This document shows, piece by piece, positions 1 through 9,776 of a stretch of DNA of 35,125 nucleotides (positions are counted from its first letter, which is position 1; each line of letters starts with the position of its first letter). The stretch comes from an uncultured Pseudomonadota bacterium (GTDB lineage Bacteria > Pseudomonadota > Gammaproteobacteria > Methylococcales > Methylomonadaceae), in assembly GCA_903847275.1 (NCBI GenBank), contig CAINDC010000003.1, positions 1 to 35,125 on the forward strand, given 5' to 3'. A program made the position numbers and the translations under genes. The notes below the pieces were generated by a model. The model did not search any database. It was not told the DNA's origin and saw nothing but the letters and a program-made list of their open reading frames with translations.

Positions 1-192
1 CTTCGCAAATTCATTTTACAAATCCCTGAAAACAGCACTGTGATTATTGATGCCTCGAAAACGGATTTTGTCGATTACGATATTTTAGAAGTGATTGAAG
101 AATTTTTAGAATCTGCTGCCGAAGATAATATCACTGTTGAATTGGTCAATTTTTATGGCAAGAAAAAGTTTGAACGCTATGCCAGAATTTAA
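1..192 (+). CDS. C-terminal fragment of SulP-family anion transporter / STAS-domain protein (5' truncated)
   Basis: Frame 1 reads LRKFILQIPENSTVIIDASKTDFVDYDILEVIEEFLESAAEDNITVELVNFYGKKKFERYARI*, STAS-like beta-alpha pattern. Confidence 0.6.
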   Translation, partial: LRKFILQIPENSTVIIDASKTDFVDYDILEVIEEFLESAAEDNITVELVNFYGKKKFERYARI

Positions 193-267
193 CTTGAATT
201 AGCTTGAGTTTGCTCATTTGCAAGAACATAATCGCCACCCTTACAAAATAATTTTTAGGTAACGCTT

Positions 268-1770
268 ATGAAACAAAAAAGAAGTTATGCTCTATTTGCT
301 GCATTTTTAACTTTAAATGGTTGCGCGACATTTAGATCTTACAATTCAGAAACGCAAACGCTTGTTTCAAGCATTGCGACTGGGCAAGTTGATCAAGCTA
401 TTACTGAACATGAAGCTAAAACAGGTTCAGATAAAGATTTGCTTTATTTCATGGAAAAAGGCGAATTGCAGCGTTTGAAAAAACTGTATCCAGACACGAT
501 TGCAACGTGGACAGAAGCCGATAAAATCATCGCGCAATGGGAAAGTGAAGCAAAAATCAGCGGTGCAAAAGTGGGTCAAGCCGTTGGTTCTGTTGTCGTG
601 AATGATAAATTACGCCGTTACGATGGCGAAGATTATGAAAAAGTCATGCTTTCAACTCGTCTTGCGTTGGCTTATTTAGCCGCTGGCAAAACAGAAGACG
701 CACTGGTTGAAATTAAAAAAACGTGGGAACGCGAAAATTTAATCAAAACGCTGCATGAAAAAGACATTGATGAAGCAGAAAATACAGCGAAAGAAAAAGG
801 CTACAAAACAAAATCGGAAGATTTAAAAGGCTATCCGATTGCGACGCTTAATAGTCCAGATGTCACCAATTTAAAAAATGGCTACCAAAATGCGTTTAGT
901 CATTATTTATCAGGATTTTTGTATGAAGCAGCGGGTGAAGAAAGTTTAGCAGCGGCAAGTTATCGCACTGCGATTGAGCTACAACCTTCTTTGGGTGTTT
1001 TAAAGGACGGTTTAATGGGTATGGATAATCGTTTTGCAAAACCTGCAATCGCGGCGGCGGTAAATGTCGAACAATCATTACCTGTCACAAAATCAACGGC
1101 AAAAAAATCTAAAAAGAAAGGCAAAAAAGGTAAATCAGTGCAACAAATTGCTGCTGCGCCGATTTCTACCCCCGTACCTGTTCAAACTTCGCCATTTATC
1201 GCACAATCTAACGAAAGTGATGTTTTGTTTGTCGTTGAAACAGGCGTTGCACCGTTTAAAAAATCAATCATGATTCCGTTGCCAATTCCTTATGCGGGCG
1301 TTGTGCCGATTTCGTTCCCTGTTTTAGAAACTAATCCCATTTCGGCAAATAAAGCGGCATCGATTACTTTGCCAAATAATTCGATTACACAATTAACGAC
1401 CATTGCGAGCATTGAAAATTTATCACGTCGTTCATTAAAAGATAATTTGCCTTGGATTATGGTGCGTGCGGCAATTCGTGCAGCAGTTAAAGGCGGAGCG
1501 CAAGCAGCGGTTTATCAGCAAAATGCACTCGCGGGCGTTGCTCTTAATGCTATCAATGTTGCTACTGAACAAGCTGATGAACGTGTTTGGGGCTTATTGC
1601 CTGCTGAAATTACTATTGCGCGTGTGAAACTTCCAGAAGGTCAATCGACGGTAAAAATTCAAACATCACAAGGCATGAAAGAAGTTTCTGTGAATGTTTC
1701 AGGCAAACACGTTGTGATTCCAATTCGTTTAATTGGTAATTCTATTTATAACCTGCAAGCAGGTTTATAA
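268..1770 (+). CDS. COG3014-like lipoprotein with TPR-like helical region and Lys-rich linker
   Basis: Lipobox LNGC; helical repeat-like N-terminal half; first gene of an operon with ycfL-like and lpoB-like genes. Confidence 0.65.
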   Translation: MKQKRSYALFAAFLTLNGCATFRSYNSETQTLVSSIATGQVDQAITEHEAKTGSDKDLLYFMEKGELQRLKKLYPDTIATWTEADKIIAQWESEAKISGAKVGQAVGSVVVNDKLRRYDGEDYEKVMLSTRLALAYLAAGKTEDALVEIKKTWERENLIKTLHEKDIDEAENTAKEKGYKTKSEDLKGYPIATLNSPDVTNLKNGYQNAFSHYLSGFLYEAAGEESLAAASYRTAIELQPSLGVLKDGLMGMDNRFAKPAIAAAVNVEQSLPVTKSTAKKSKKKGKKGKSVQQIAAAPISTPVPVQTSPFIAQSNESDVLFVVETGVAPFKKSIMIPLPIPYAGVVPISFPVLETNPISANKAASITLPNNSITQLTTIASIENLSRRSLKDNLPWIMVRAAIRAAVKGGAQAAVYQQNALAGVALNAINVATEQADERVWGLLPAEITIARVKLPEGQSTVKIQTSQGMKEVSVNVSGKHVVIPIRLIGNSIYNLQAGL

Positions 1771-1791
1771 TCTACGCGGAAACAAAACGAG

Positions 1792-1818
1792 AGGCGGTTT
1801 TTATAACCGCCTTTTTTT
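1792..1818 (+). terminator. Intrinsic terminator/attenuator AGGCGGTT-TTTAT-AACCGCCT-TTTTTT
   Basis: 8-bp perfect stem followed by T-run, between the COG3014-like and ycfL-like genes. Confidence 0.75.
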
Positions 1819-1839
1819 ATATTTTTCAGGAAAATATAC

Positions 1840-2241
1840 ATGAATAAAAACACTTTTTTGAAATCGTGCTGCATTTTTGCACTGACTCCAATCTTACTCG
1901 CAGGTTGTGTTAGTCAGCCGCCACTTCCTCCGCCAGCACCGAATTCAGCGGCTGCAAAAATAATGTATCTTGGCGATTTGTCTTACATTTCTGTGAATGA
2001 TTTACGCATGGGCGCGACAAATAATTTTAATGTTGTGAATGCCGATGTTGTTAATAACAGCAATGATTACACGGCTATTGAATACCGTTTTCAATGGCGA
2101 GATAAAGGTGGAATGGCTGTTGGAATAGACGAGAATTGGAAAACACTACCATTGTCACCAATGCAAACACAGCGCATTCAAGGTACTGCAACTTCAAAAT
2201 ATGCGGTAGATTTTAAACTTGAACTGAAAAGTAAAAACTAA
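1840..2241 (+). CDS. ycfL: YcfL-like (DUF1425) lipoprotein
   Basis: Lipobox LAGC; domain pattern YISVNDLRMGATNNFNVVNADVVNNSN..EYRFQWRDKGG; next to lpoB-like gene. Confidence 0.75.
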   Translation: MNKNTFLKSCCIFALTPILLAGCVSQPPLPPPAPNSAAAKIMYLGDLSYISVNDLRMGATNNFNVVNADVVNNSNDYTAIEYRFQWRDKGGMAVGIDENWKTLPLSPMQTQRIQGTATSKYAVDFKLELKSKN

Positions 2242-2253
2242 GGAGATAAAATT

Positions 2254-2877
2254 ATGAATACAAAACGTACACACATTTTAGGTTTGGTAATCGCATTAAC
2301 CGCAACGCTAGGCGTTTCAGGTTGTGCTTCAAATAAACCTGCATTTTCTTCTGGTAATGTGGCTTACGGTGATACAAAAGCAGAAGAAAATCTCACCAAT
2401 GAAATTGGTTTAACCGATTTTCAAATGATGGCTGAAAAAATGACCACGTCGCTTTTGACTAGTCCGTTGATTGCAACCAGCAAACAAAAACCTACGATAA
2501 CGATTGCCGAGATCAAAAACAAAACTAGCGAACACATCGATACTCGCTCGATTGCGTTAAAAATCAAAACACAGCTTTCAAAATCACAAACCGTTAGATT
2601 TATGACTGATAAAGCCGATGATGCAGGGTCTTTGACAGAATTACAAAGACAGTCACAGTCTGGTTTATACAAACAGTCTAAAGCCGCAAAACCTGGTAAC
2701 AGAGAAGCAGCAAAATATAGACTTCATGGCGAAATCACTTCAATCGTGAAACGTGCAGGCGATATTAAAAATATCGATTACATTTTGAACTTAACCCTTG
2801 AAGATGTTGATGCTGGTGAAGATGTTTGGAGCGAAGAAAAAGAAATCCGTAAAACCTCAGAACGTCCTACGTTCTAG
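2254..2877 (+). CDS. lpoB: Penicillin-binding protein activator LpoB-like lipoprotein
   Basis: Lipobox VSGC; CsgG/LpoB-like fold pattern; follows ycfL-like gene as in other gammaproteobacteria. Confidence 0.75.
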   Translation: MNTKRTHILGLVIALTATLGVSGCASNKPAFSSGNVAYGDTKAEENLTNEIGLTDFQMMAEKMTTSLLTSPLIATSKQKPTITIAEIKNKTSEHIDTRSIALKIKTQLSKSQTVRFMTDKADDAGSLTELQRQSQSGLYKQSKAAKPGNREAAKYRLHGEITSIVKRAGDIKNIDYILNLTLEDVDAGEDVWSEEKEIRKTSERPTF

Positions 2878-2880
2878 GTC

Positions 2881-3765
2881 GTGAGAATGAAAATTTTAGC
2901 GACATTTTTTGCTGGTTTAGTTTTTGTAAGTCCCGTGATGGCAAAATCCATTGCGGTCACAGATTTGGCTTATTCAGAAACGATTCAAGAATATATCCAC
3001 GAAGTGGATTATCACAACACGAGTAAGCTATCTGCATCAGCAAGTTCTAAATCAGCTGCAAGTGGTTATGCAGGTGCAGCGGTTGATGGTTATGGTGGTG
3101 GCGCGGCAGTTGCGGGTTATGCAGCCTCAGCATCGTCCAAAAGTAAATTGAACGCGAGCAGTAAAACCGATTATCACGAATACGAACACAATTTTTCGTA
3201 TGTGGAATACGGTGAATTGAAAAAATTTACAGGCGATATTCGAGGGGAGTTAATCAATTCACGCCGATTCACATTGACGCAAGCCAAACCAGCACCAATG
3301 AAAAGACATGAAGGTGTCTACGATATTATTGCTCGAATTAAAAAAGGCGATTTTCCTCATGCCGATTATGTTTTGTTCGGTAAATTGAACGAAATGAGCT
3401 TTAACGACAGCACTTATCAAGTCAGCGACAGCATGACAAATATCATTTTGAGTTTGACGCTGTCGGCTGAATTTAGCTTAATTAACACCAAAACTTACGA
3501 AGTGATTGCGAGCTTTACTGCCACAGGTGATGGGCAAGATACAAAAATTATTACGCCTGGCACTTATGCAGAACCTAATCGCCCGAAAGTGATTACTCTA
3601 GTTTCAAAAAGTTTAGGGGAAGATGTTTTCAGACAAATTGAAGAACAAGTTTTTGATCAAGTTTCAGGTGAACCAATGGGCAGAAGTTCAAATGTCGATT
3701 CGCGCCAAAATAATGGAATTGAACCGCCACCGCAAAAGCCTCAAGGCGTGACAGTTTTTCAATAA
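2881..3765 (+). CDS. Secreted CsgG/LpoB-like protein with Ser/Ala/Gly-rich insertion
   Basis: Signal peptide; SIAVTDLAYSE start of CsgG-like fold; GTG start at 2881 or ATG at 2887. Confidence 0.6.
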   Translation: MRMKILATFFAGLVFVSPVMAKSIAVTDLAYSETIQEYIHEVDYHNTSKLSASASSKSAASGYAGAAVDGYGGGAAVAGYAASASSKSKLNASSKTDYHEYEHNFSYVEYGELKKFTGDIRGELINSRRFTLTQAKPAPMKRHEGVYDIIARIKKGDFPHADYVLFGKLNEMSFNDSTYQVSDSMTNIILSLTLSAEFSLINTKTYEVIASFTATGDGQDTKIITPGTYAEPNRPKVITLVSKSLGEDVFRQIEEQVFDQVSGEPMGRSSNVDSRQNNGIEPPPQKPQGVTVFQ

Positions 3766-3774
3766 ATTTTCTCG

Positions 3775-3811
3775 AAAAAATGGGGCATTCAACATTTTGC
3801 CCCATTTTTAT
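3775..3811. terminator. Bidirectional intrinsic terminator between convergent genes
   Basis: AAAAAATGGGGCA...TGCCCCATTTTTATT, A-run and T-run on either side. Confidence 0.8.
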
Positions 3812-3816
3812 TTGTT

Positions 3817-6426
3817 TTAAACCAACGGAAATAACAATCTAAACTTTGTACCTCGATTAGGTTCTGTCAGGTTTGAATCAATCAAAATATGCCCCCCTGC
3901 ACGATGCACCAAACCACTCACTGCCGATAATCCTAAACCAGTCCCCTCACCTTGTTCTTTGGTGGTGAAAAAAGGATCAAAAATTCGTTTAATAATTTTT
4001 TCCTCAATCCCAGTACCATTATCAGCAACACTCAATTCAATAAACGAACCGTCTACAGGCAAAGCACACGCTAAACAATGCCGCTTTTCTGTCGTTGTTA
4101 CTTTCAGCGAAACAGAAATCTTACCGCCCTGCTCTTTCATTGCATCACGCGCATTCACTGCTAAATTGGTCAAAATCTGATGCAAGTCAATCGCGTCAAT
4201 TTGAATATCGGTCGTATCACAATGACTTCTTATTTCACAAGTATCACACCCAGAATCATTAACATGACAATCATCAACAAATTCTAATTGAATTCGACTA
4301 GTTAACGCAGGAAGTAGCATTGCCAAGACTTCTTTAATAACGCCTTGCGTGGGTTTTACGTCTAGTTTCCCTTGCTTTGGTTCTTGGCGGCAATACGCCA
4401 TCATTTTTTCAATCAATGACACTGCCCGTTGCCCCGCATCATGGATTTGCTTTGTGTTATTGGCGAGTTCGACTTTTAAATTTTCATCAGTCATGTCTTC
4501 ACTGATATATTCATTCATGCCGTTATAACCCAACATACACGCCAAAATGTTGTTGAAATCGTGAGCAATACCAGATGTTAAACGCCCAATACTTTCCAAC
4601 TTCTGCATTTGATTAACTTGCTGATACAAACTTTCATTTCGTTCGTATGCAATGGTAAGTTCATTATTTTGTGACAATAGTTCTTCGTTAACCTTCGCTA
4701 ATGATGCATTTGCCATCGAAAATTCCGAAATCCACGCTTCCGCTTCAGCACTTTTAAGAGCTAATTCGTGATTCATAACAACTTCACCACTTAAAAGCTG
4801 TTGAAGTTTGCGTTGATGACCTGAAGATACTAGCGAAACGACGCTCGTTAAAACCGTTAATATGATGCCACCCAACAAAATTAACCAAGCATTTGCAGAA
4901 CGATTTTGGACAAAATAACTAGCAGTCGGTACAACGTCAAACCGCCAAGTACGTCCACCAATAGGTAAAATAGTGCTGTAAATGAGAGTTTGTTCCTCTG
5001 AAAAAATACTCTTTCTTTGCAGAACAAACGGCACAAATTCTTTTTCATTGCTAGCAAAAATTAAATCTTCCGCACCAGAGGTTATATCCACCAATCGATA
5101 AGACAAACTTGCTAAATTATAGGAATCAAGGACTTCTGTAATAATATCGCAGCCACGAAGTACCACGGTAACAAGACCCGAAACATTACGGCGGCGTTCT
5201 TCAATTGTTTCATGTGGCAAGTTATGATGATAAACAGGAATAAAAGCTAGAAAACCGTTTTGCTTATTTTTCTCTTGAACCAAAATAATTTTTGCCGTCA
5301 GTGCAAGCGCGTCATTATCAATGGCTCGATCAATCGCTTCATGCCGAATCGCATCAGAATGTATATCGTAACCAGCCGCTTTTTCATTACCTTTAAAGGG
5401 TTCAATAATTGCCACGGGATAGTATTCGGGACGATTTCCCGCCCGTATCAATTTTTTATCCGCATCGCGCTCAGTAATTTGAAAATTAGAATAACCTTCT
5501 AACCTCATATTTTTTTCAAACGCTTCTCTTTCAGAAGCTAAAACACGATGATTGTAACCCAATGCTTGTATGCCTTTAAAATCGTCTAATGATTGCGTCA
5601 CGAAAGTGTTGAAATCTTTTGAACTAACAGTTTTAGAAGCAGCATAGAAACTATTAAGTGACCTTAAAACATTTAAATTCGCCCTCAATGAATTGTTTAA
5701 CTCGAGATTCATCGCTTCGGTACTTTTTTCAAATCCAATTTTTACCCGCTCATTACTGCTGGTAATTTCATAAAAAACAGCGAGAACTGTTATGCCAAAC
5801 ATAACAAAAATAGGCACAGTGATTGCCAATCGTCTACCTTGAAAAGCTGAAAAGCGGGACATCCAAACCAAAAATAATGGCGTAAAAATCATAATGCCTA
5901 ACGCATCACCGCCCCACCACGTTAACCAATTAATAAAATACTCTACTACTGAAATTTGTCCTGTGACAACGAGTAATGAAACTGAAAAAGTCGAATTCAC
6001 TAACGCACTGACAATGCCGCCATAAAATAAAAATAATAAGACACTTTTTTCATCAGCGAATTCGTTAGGGAAATCAGCAAAGCGGCGGACTAAATATGCG
6101 CCCACGATAGCTTGAATGCTCGAACCGCTGGCAATTAAAAAGGCAATACCTGTTGAATTCAAATTTTCGACAAAATCATTCGTGATAGCAGACGTTGATA
6201 TATTCAAGAAAAATGAACCTAACAATACTCCCCAGAAAATACGATTTCCGTAAATTAAAATACACGCTAACGCAATGCCAGAGGCGGGAAATACAATGGT
6301 TGCGTAACCTGGTGGAATGGCGAGTATCGTTCCCAATTTTCCTGTTACAAAATAAGCGGCTGCCACCCCAATAATTTGCAGTAACAATATAAAAGTGGAG
6401 CGTTCCGAAACATTTTTTAAAATCAT
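3817..6426 (-). CDS. Sensor histidine kinase with MASE1 and CHASE domains and Cys-rich catalytic-domain inserts
   Basis: N-terminal MASE1-like membrane region, CHASE-like region, H-box GIAHDFNN, N-box NLAVNARDAM, G-box GEGTGLGLS. Confidence 0.85.
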   Translation of the reverse strand: MILKNVSERSTFILLLQIIGVAAAYFVTGKLGTILAIPPGYATIVFPASGIALACILIYGNRIFWGVLLGSFFLNISTSAITNDFVENLNSTGIAFLIASGSSIQAIVGAYLVRRFADFPNEFADEKSVLLFLFYGGIVSALVNSTFSVSLLVVTGQISVVEYFINWLTWWGGDALGIMIFTPLFLVWMSRFSAFQGRRLAITVPIFVMFGITVLAVFYEITSSNERVKIGFEKSTEAMNLELNNSLRANLNVLRSLNSFYAASKTVSSKDFNTFVTQSLDDFKGIQALGYNHRVLASEREAFEKNMRLEGYSNFQITERDADKKLIRAGNRPEYYPVAIIEPFKGNEKAAGYDIHSDAIRHEAIDRAIDNDALALTAKIILVQEKNKQNGFLAFIPVYHHNLPHETIEERRRNVSGLVTVVLRGCDIITEVLDSYNLASLSYRLVDITSGAEDLIFASNEKEFVPFVLQRKSIFSEEQTLIYSTILPIGGRTWRFDVVPTASYFVQNRSANAWLILLGGIILTVLTSVVSLVSSGHQRKLQQLLSGEVVMNHELALKSAEAEAWISEFSMANASLAKVNEELLSQNNELTIAYERNESLYQQVNQMQKLESIGRLTSGIAHDFNNILACMLGYNGMNEYISEDMTDENLKVELANNTKQIHDAGQRAVSLIEKMMAYCRQEPKQGKLDVKPTQGVIKEVLAMLLPALTSRIQLEFVDDCHVNDSGCDTCEIRSHCDTTDIQIDAIDLHQILTNLAVNARDAMKEQGGKISVSLKVTTTEKRHCLACALPVDGSFIELSVADNGTGIEEKIIKRIFDPFFTTKEQGEGTGLGLSAVSGLVHRAGGHILIDSNLTEPNRGTKFRLLFPLV

Positions 6427-6453
6427 TTTTAAGTATGCCGTTTTAAATCCGAA

Positions 6454-7242
6454 TTAGAATTTCCACAAAATTAACGCTTGTGGCAAACTTTCGCTTAATC
6501 CTTTGATGCCGTATTTATTATAAAAATACTGGTATTCAACGCCCACAAAAAGATGATTTTTATCACCCCATAAATCACCTACATCTAAACGTAATTGCGG
6601 TTGCGACAATATGTTGTAGTGATAATTGCCCCCTTTTGAACCGATAAAATCGGTAAATCCTTCTAAACTCCATTTTGTATCCGCGATTGAAAAAGGCAGT
6701 TTCCACACAGGCGTAAATTGCCAAGATGAATTTTGTACGGTGAGAGCAGGTTCGAGAATTTGATGACGAAGAACATCAACGGAGAAAAGTGTAAAACCAG
6801 GTAAATTAAAATCGACGGTAAAACCATACAGTGCAATGCGTGTACCGCTTTTCGGACTATCGAAATTTTCCCCCGCGTTCACACCAATCGTTGCGTTAAT
6901 ATTTTTAAAAATGCTAAATGACAAATCTTTGCCGAGTATTTTTCCTGCACTGAAATAACTATAAGCCTCTCCATAAACGTTCGTTTGCGAAGGTTGTCCA
7001 TCTTCGGTAATTGACGTATCCATAAACATAAAATTATGTCCATATTTCCAACCATCTGCGTGCGTAAAAGTGATAATAGATTGGCTAATGTCGCGAGGAT
7101 TTGCGGGCATTCGATAACTGTCGCCGTGAAGATATTGAATTTCGGTATTCGTCCACTCAAAAAAATCAGCATTTGCTAACGATGAAAAACTTAATAGACC
7201 GCATAAAAAAGCAAATCGGATTTGTTTGTGTGAAAAAATCAT
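6454..7242 (-). CDS. Tsx-like outer membrane beta-barrel protein
   Basis: Signal peptide ending ANA; WTNTEIQYLHG start; aromatic alternation and terminal Phe (LILWKF). Confidence 0.7.
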   Translation of the reverse strand: MIFSHKQIRFAFLCGLLSFSSLANADFFEWTNTEIQYLHGDSYRMPANPRDISQSIITFTHADGWKYGHNFMFMDTSITEDGQPSQTNVYGEAYSYFSAGKILGKDLSFSIFKNINATIGVNAGENFDSPKSGTRIALYGFTVDFNLPGFTLFSVDVLRHQILEPALTVQNSSWQFTPVWKLPFSIADTKWSLEGFTDFIGSKGGNYHYNILSQPQLRLDVGDLWGDKNHLFVGVEYQYFYNKYGIKGLSESLPQALILWKF

Positions 7243-7307
7243 GACGTTTTAATTTCCTATTCAATTTGAAACGATTGTAGCTATTCTAAATCATCAAGTT
7301 TAAAACT

Positions 7308-7342
7308 AAAATGCCCTAAAACATTAGTTTTAAGGCATTTTT
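7308..7342 (-). terminator. Hairpin terminator for the DUF2333/DUF4389 unit
   Basis: AAAATGCCCTAAAAC-ATTA-GTTTTAAGGCATTTT long stem with one mismatch, just past the DUF4389 stop. Confidence 0.65.
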
Positions 7343-7382
7343 AAAAACTCGATAGTGTCACTATTTTTTTTGCGAGAGATTT

Positions 7383-7685
7383 TTAATTTTCATCTGGCGA
7401 TTTTAATTCAGCAGACATCGCCCACGGTGAAAATGGAAACGGTAAGATTTCTGTACCAAAAACCAAAAATGATAAAAGATGGTAATCGTAAACAGCTAAG
7501 CCCCGTCCGAAACTCAAAATGTGAACATTTTTTTCACCTGACACCAAAACAAAAAATAATTGCAATAGAATCACTGCCCACGCTAACCAGCGCACCATTG
7601 TGATGACCACAGCAAACAACAACATTAGAAAAATACGTTTCCAAATTTGTAGTTGTGATAAATGGGTATTGAGTTGTTCTTCCAT
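7383..7685 (-). CDS. DUF4389 family membrane protein
   Basis: Hydrophobic segments and RxLxVYDYHLLSFLVFGTEILPFPFSPW motif. Confidence 0.7.
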   Translation of the reverse strand: MEEQLNTHLSQLQIWKRIFLMLLFAVVITMVRWLAWAVILLQLFFVLVSGEKNVHILSFGRGLAVYDYHLLSFLVFGTEILPFPFSPWAMSAELKSPDEN

Positions 7686-7689
7686 TGTT

Positions 7690-8778
7690 TTAACCTCTGT
7701 TCATAATGTCGCGTAAATCAAGCGCAGCAGCATTCGCACGCGCAATATAGTTCGCCATTGATAACGAATAGTTAGCAAATAAACCATAACCACTGCCGTC
7801 TAAAACCATTGGACTAAGCGTTGGCGTTAAACTATTTTCAAGTTCACGAATCATGACATCAACAGTACGCATGGCGCGTTTATCAAGCAAAATATCGTGG
7901 AAATCGTGTTTAATCGCTCGCAAAATGTGTAACAAAGCCCAACTCGCACCACGTGCTTCATAGAACACGTTATCGATTTCAAACCACGTTACTTTTGCTG
8001 CCACTTTACCGCTGGCTTCTTCTAGTTCTAAATTAGTCAAACCTGGTGCAAAGTTACTGCTCGATGCGTTAGAACTTAGGCGTGTTGATAAATCGCCCAA
8101 CCGTTTAATGACAACCTCAGTGTATTGCCACAAGTTATCCGCCCGTGAATAAAATTGGGCTTTTTTACTTGCATTTGGATCTTGTAAACGCGCCATGTAT
8201 TTGTGTAAAGCTTGAACACCTTTTTCATATTCCGCTTCAGTCGCTGGTAATGCCCACGAATTTGGTTCGTAATAGAAATAAGGTTCAGCAACCGCTAAAT
8301 CTGGATCTTGTTCAGATTGAGATTGATCGCGGGCAAAATGGTTCCGTAACGCAGTGGTTGCATCGCGTAACATAACCAATGCCCCAAATTCCCAACTGGT
8401 AATGTTATCCAATAACACGCCAGGCGGTGCGACGTCATTAGTAATATAGCCGCCACTTTTATTCAGCAACGTGTCGGCAATATGCGCTAATGTTGCAGTG
8501 TAAGTGTAGCCAAGGGGCAACTCCGCTGCTAAAACTTCATAACTTGGTGCTGTTGCTGCTTCACCATGTCCCGCATTGGCATTTTCTTCTTCTGGTGGTG
8601 CCTCTGGGGTAAGTCCCGCTTGAGAAATTGCCGATTCTAAAATGTTAAACTGCCCTGGTTCACGCCCCCACCACTGACTTAATATAAACATAATTAAGGT
8701 GATGATTATTCCTAAAACGCCGAGTATCCACGCCGTTCCTTTTGATTTAATGTCTGATATTTTTTCGCTTGCCGCCAT
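7690..8778 (-). CDS. DUF2333 family membrane-anchored protein
   Basis: N-terminal TM then long helical domain typical of the family; adjacent to DUF4389. Confidence 0.75.
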   Translation of the reverse strand: MAASEKISDIKSKGTAWILGVLGIIITLIMFILSQWWGREPGQFNILESAISQAGLTPEAPPEEENANAGHGEAATAPSYEVLAAELPLGYTYTATLAHIADTLLNKSGGYITNDVAPPGVLLDNITSWEFGALVMLRDATTALRNHFARDQSQSEQDPDLAVAEPYFYYEPNSWALPATEAEYEKGVQALHKYMARLQDPNASKKAQFYSRADNLWQYTEVVIKRLGDLSTRLSSNASSSNFAPGLTNLELEEASGKVAAKVTWFEIDNVFYEARGASWALLHILRAIKHDFHDILLDKRAMRTVDVMIRELENSLTPTLSPMVLDGSGYGLFANYSLSMANYIARANAAALDLRDIMNRG

Positions 8779-8867
8779 AATTTGAACCTTTTAAGGAAAT
8801 AGATTTTGCGTTGATTGAGATTTAAAGTGTGGCGCATAGTAGCAGGTTTTGAGTGCTTTTTGCGCGG

Positions 8868-9773
8868 CTAAACGGGCTTTTTTTTTGCTCGTGGATGTGC
8901 GTTGTCGTAAACCTTCGCCAAATGTTCAAAATCTAAATGGGTATAAATTTGTGTGGTGCTAATGTTGCTATGTCCAAGTAATTCTTGAACAGCGCGTAAA
9001 TCTTGACTAGATTGCAATAAATGACTAGCAAAAGAATGACGTAATGCATGAGGATGAACGTGTTGAGCGATGCCTTTTTTAATGCACCATTTTTCAAGTC
9101 GATATTGAACGCTACGCTGGCAAAGTCGATTTCCATTTTTAGATAAAAAAACAGCGAATTCTGTTTCATTTCGCGCCACGCGGTGTTTTAACCAATTTTG
9201 AATTGCTAAAATCGCTTTGCTACCAATAGGTAAAATCCGTGCTTTACCGCCTTTTCCCGACTGAACGCGCAACGATTTATCGCTCAAATCTAAATCCGCC
9301 AAATTCAAATCAACCAATTCACTCAAACGTAAACCTGACGAATAAAACAATTCAAACATCGCTACATCACGCACTTCTAAAACTGAATCTGTGCCAGCGT
9401 CTAACAAACCACAGACTTGATCTACGTCTAAGGTTTTGGGTAATTTACGAATTGATTTTGGAGCTTTGACATAATGCGCGGGATTTAGTGTCACTAAATT
9501 ATTTTTCACTAAATAATGATAAAAAGAGCGCGTTGCTGACAATTCACGCTGCAAACTCGCACTTCCCAAGCCTTGCCGATGACGATTCGCAACGTGTTGA
9601 CGAATATGATTTGGCTGCAATTCTGACCAATGTTCAAACTGTTGTTTCACACAGAAATCCGTCAGGTGGCGCAAATCACGCTTGTAATTAGTCAGCGTAT
9701 GAAGTGATACGCGCTTTTCAATTTCTAATTGCGTGAAAAAATCGGCGAGTTGCTTTGCGGCAAGTGCATTCAT
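8868..9773 (-). CDS. xerC: Tyrosine recombinase XerC
   Basis: SAM-like N-domain; HALRHSFASHLL and LLGHSNISTTQIYTHLD catalytic motifs. Confidence 0.92.
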   Translation of the reverse strand: MNALAAKQLADFFTQLEIEKRVSLHTLTNYKRDLRHLTDFCVKQQFEHWSELQPNHIRQHVANRHRQGLGSASLQRELSATRSFYHYLVKNNLVTLNPAHYVKAPKSIRKLPKTLDVDQVCGLLDAGTDSVLEVRDVAMFELFYSSGLRLSELVDLNLADLDLSDKSLRVQSGKGGKARILPIGSKAILAIQNWLKHRVARNETEFAVFLSKNGNRLCQRSVQYRLEKWCIKKGIAQHVHPHALRHSFASHLLQSSQDLRAVQELLGHSNISTTQIYTHLDFEHLAKVYDNAHPRAKKKPV

Positions 9774-9776
9774 AAT

